6,471 bases of DNA, from the NCBI GenBank assembly GCA_003553895.1, contig PWFM01000099.1:1-6471 (forward strand). Direction: 5' to 3'. The notes beneath the pieces are model-generated. The model did not search any database. It was given only the letters and a program-made list of their open reading frames with translations, and was not told the DNA's origin. The position numbers were made by a program, and so were the translations under genes. The DNA is from Syntrophomonadaceae bacterium (GTDB lineage: Bacteria; Bacillota; Dethiobacteria; DTU022). Of the stretch, positions 6,283 to 6,471 are shown in pieces (the first letter of the stretch is position 1; the number at the start of each line of letters is the position of its first letter).

Positions 6283-6337
6283 CCTTTGAGATGGGAGCTT
6301 CCTTCTTCAGGGCAGGAGGGGAGCTTCCGCTCAAAGG
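6283..6337 (+). other. Long stem-loop between rfbF and rfbG
   Basis: The + strand transcript can fold into one hairpin. The outer stem is CCUUUGAG (6283-6290) with CUCAAAGG (6330-6337), eight Watson-Crick pairs. After one bulged A (6291) and a U-G pair, an inner stem of 15 pairs joins 6293-6307 to 6314-6328, closed by a six-base loop (6308-6313, CAGGGC). Four inner pairs are G-U. The two arms contain the same 10-mer GGGAGCTTCC, which is nearly self-complementary. Only three T residues follow, so it is not a standard intrinsic terminator. It could affect mRNA stability, processing or differential expression of rfbF and rfbG, or be a member of a dispersed repeat family; the function is not known. 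Confidence 0.65.
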
Positions 6338-6361
6338 TTTAAGGATCAGGGGATTGAAAGG

Positions 6362-6368
6362 GGAGGTG
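6362..6368 (+). promoter_or_regulatory. Ribosome binding site of the rfbG-like gene, deciding a TTG start
   Basis: GGAGGTG is a near-perfect Shine-Dalgarno sequence 5 bases before the TTG at 6374. It lies 25 bases after the stem-loop, which therefore leaves it free. Confidence 0.7.
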
Positions 6369-6373
6369 GAGGA

Positions 6374-6471
6374 TTGGCCGGCCCAAATTCATTCTGGCTC
6401 GACCGCCCGGTCCTGGTGACCGGGGCCACCGGTTTCCTGGGCGGCTGGTTAATAAAAAGGCTGCTTTCAGC
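6374..6471 (+). CDS. rfbG: Probable CDP-glucose 4,6-dehydratase, N-terminal fragment
   Basis: Only the first 32 complete codons lie in the window; the gene continues past the right edge. The visible part reads FWLDRPVLVTGATGFLGG from residue 7, an N-terminal Rossmann fold of an extended SDR with the NAD-binding glycines Gly17, Gly20 and Gly23. The FW-x-DR/GK-x-VLVTG opening and the position directly after rfbF both suit CDP-glucose 4,6-dehydratase, which turns CDP-glucose into CDP-4-keto-6-deoxyglucose with bound NAD. The catalytic Ser/Thr and Tyr-x3-Lys lie outside, so another NAD-dependent sugar epimerase/dehydratase is possible. The TTG start is supported by a strong ribosome binding site. 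An initiation further upstream is not indicated. Confidence 0.75.
   Translation, partial: MAGPNSFWLDRPVLVTGATGFLGGWLIKRLLS

Noticed and set aside
6267..6373. Intrinsic terminator after rfbF
   Set aside because: The stem-loop is followed by only TTT and then AAGG, and the next gene of the same pathway starts shortly afterwards with a strong ribosome binding site.

Overview
The window carries seven protein-coding genes, six complete and one cut by the right edge, all on the + strand and closely spaced, so it reads as one operon or a stretch of a longer one. No RNA gene, insertion sequence or CRISPR array was seen. A membrane-anchored sortase, a lipoprotein, strong purine-rich Shine-Dalgarno sequences and frequent TTG/GTG starts suggest a Gram-positive-type bacterium. 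The GC-rich coding sequence with intermittent TTA/AAA codons would suit a moderately GC-rich Firmicute (for example the Desulfotomaculum/Peptococcaceae area). That placement is an inference from style, not from a marker gene.

Layout: 18-749 sortase; 777-2054 C-methyltransferase of the TylC3/KijD1 type; 2087-2653 very acidic lipoprotein of unknown function; 2682-3212 RmlC-like cupin epimerase; 3209-4120 NAD(P)-dependent SDR epimerase/reductase (ATGA overlap with the previous gene); 4233-5417 GT4 glycosyltransferase; 5499-6266 glucose-1-phosphate cytidylyltransferase (RfbF); 6374 to the end, start of a probable CDP-glucose 4,6-dehydratase (RfbG). The first gaps are about 30 bases or an overlap. 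The three later gaps (before the glycosyltransferase, rfbF and rfbG) are about 80-110 bases and hold most of the non-coding structure.

How the genes fit together (inference): RfbF makes CDP-glucose and RfbG converts it to CDP-4-keto-6-deoxyglucose. The C-methyltransferase could add a methyl branch next to the keto group, by family precedent at C-3. The cupin could invert C-5 (and C-3 if it acts before methylation), and the SDR could reduce the 4-keto group. The GT4 enzyme would then transfer the sugar to a surface glycan. The predicted product is a CDP-activated, 3-C-methyl-branched 6-deoxyhexose, comparable in type to virenose or to mycarose-like sugars, but carried on CDP. No 3-dehydrase (RfbH) is visible here, so the 3-hydroxyl would be retained unless such a gene lies outside. 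The sortase and lipoprotein may belong to the same cell-surface locus, but nothing in the sequence proves a functional link.

The most notable non-coding element is a hairpin of about 24 base pairs at 6283-6337, between rfbF and rfbG, with no following U-tract. Also notable are a 14-base tandem duplication containing the Shine-Dalgarno sequence of the glycosyltransferase gene and a possible 29-codon ORF whose stop overlaps the glycosyltransferase start as TTGA.
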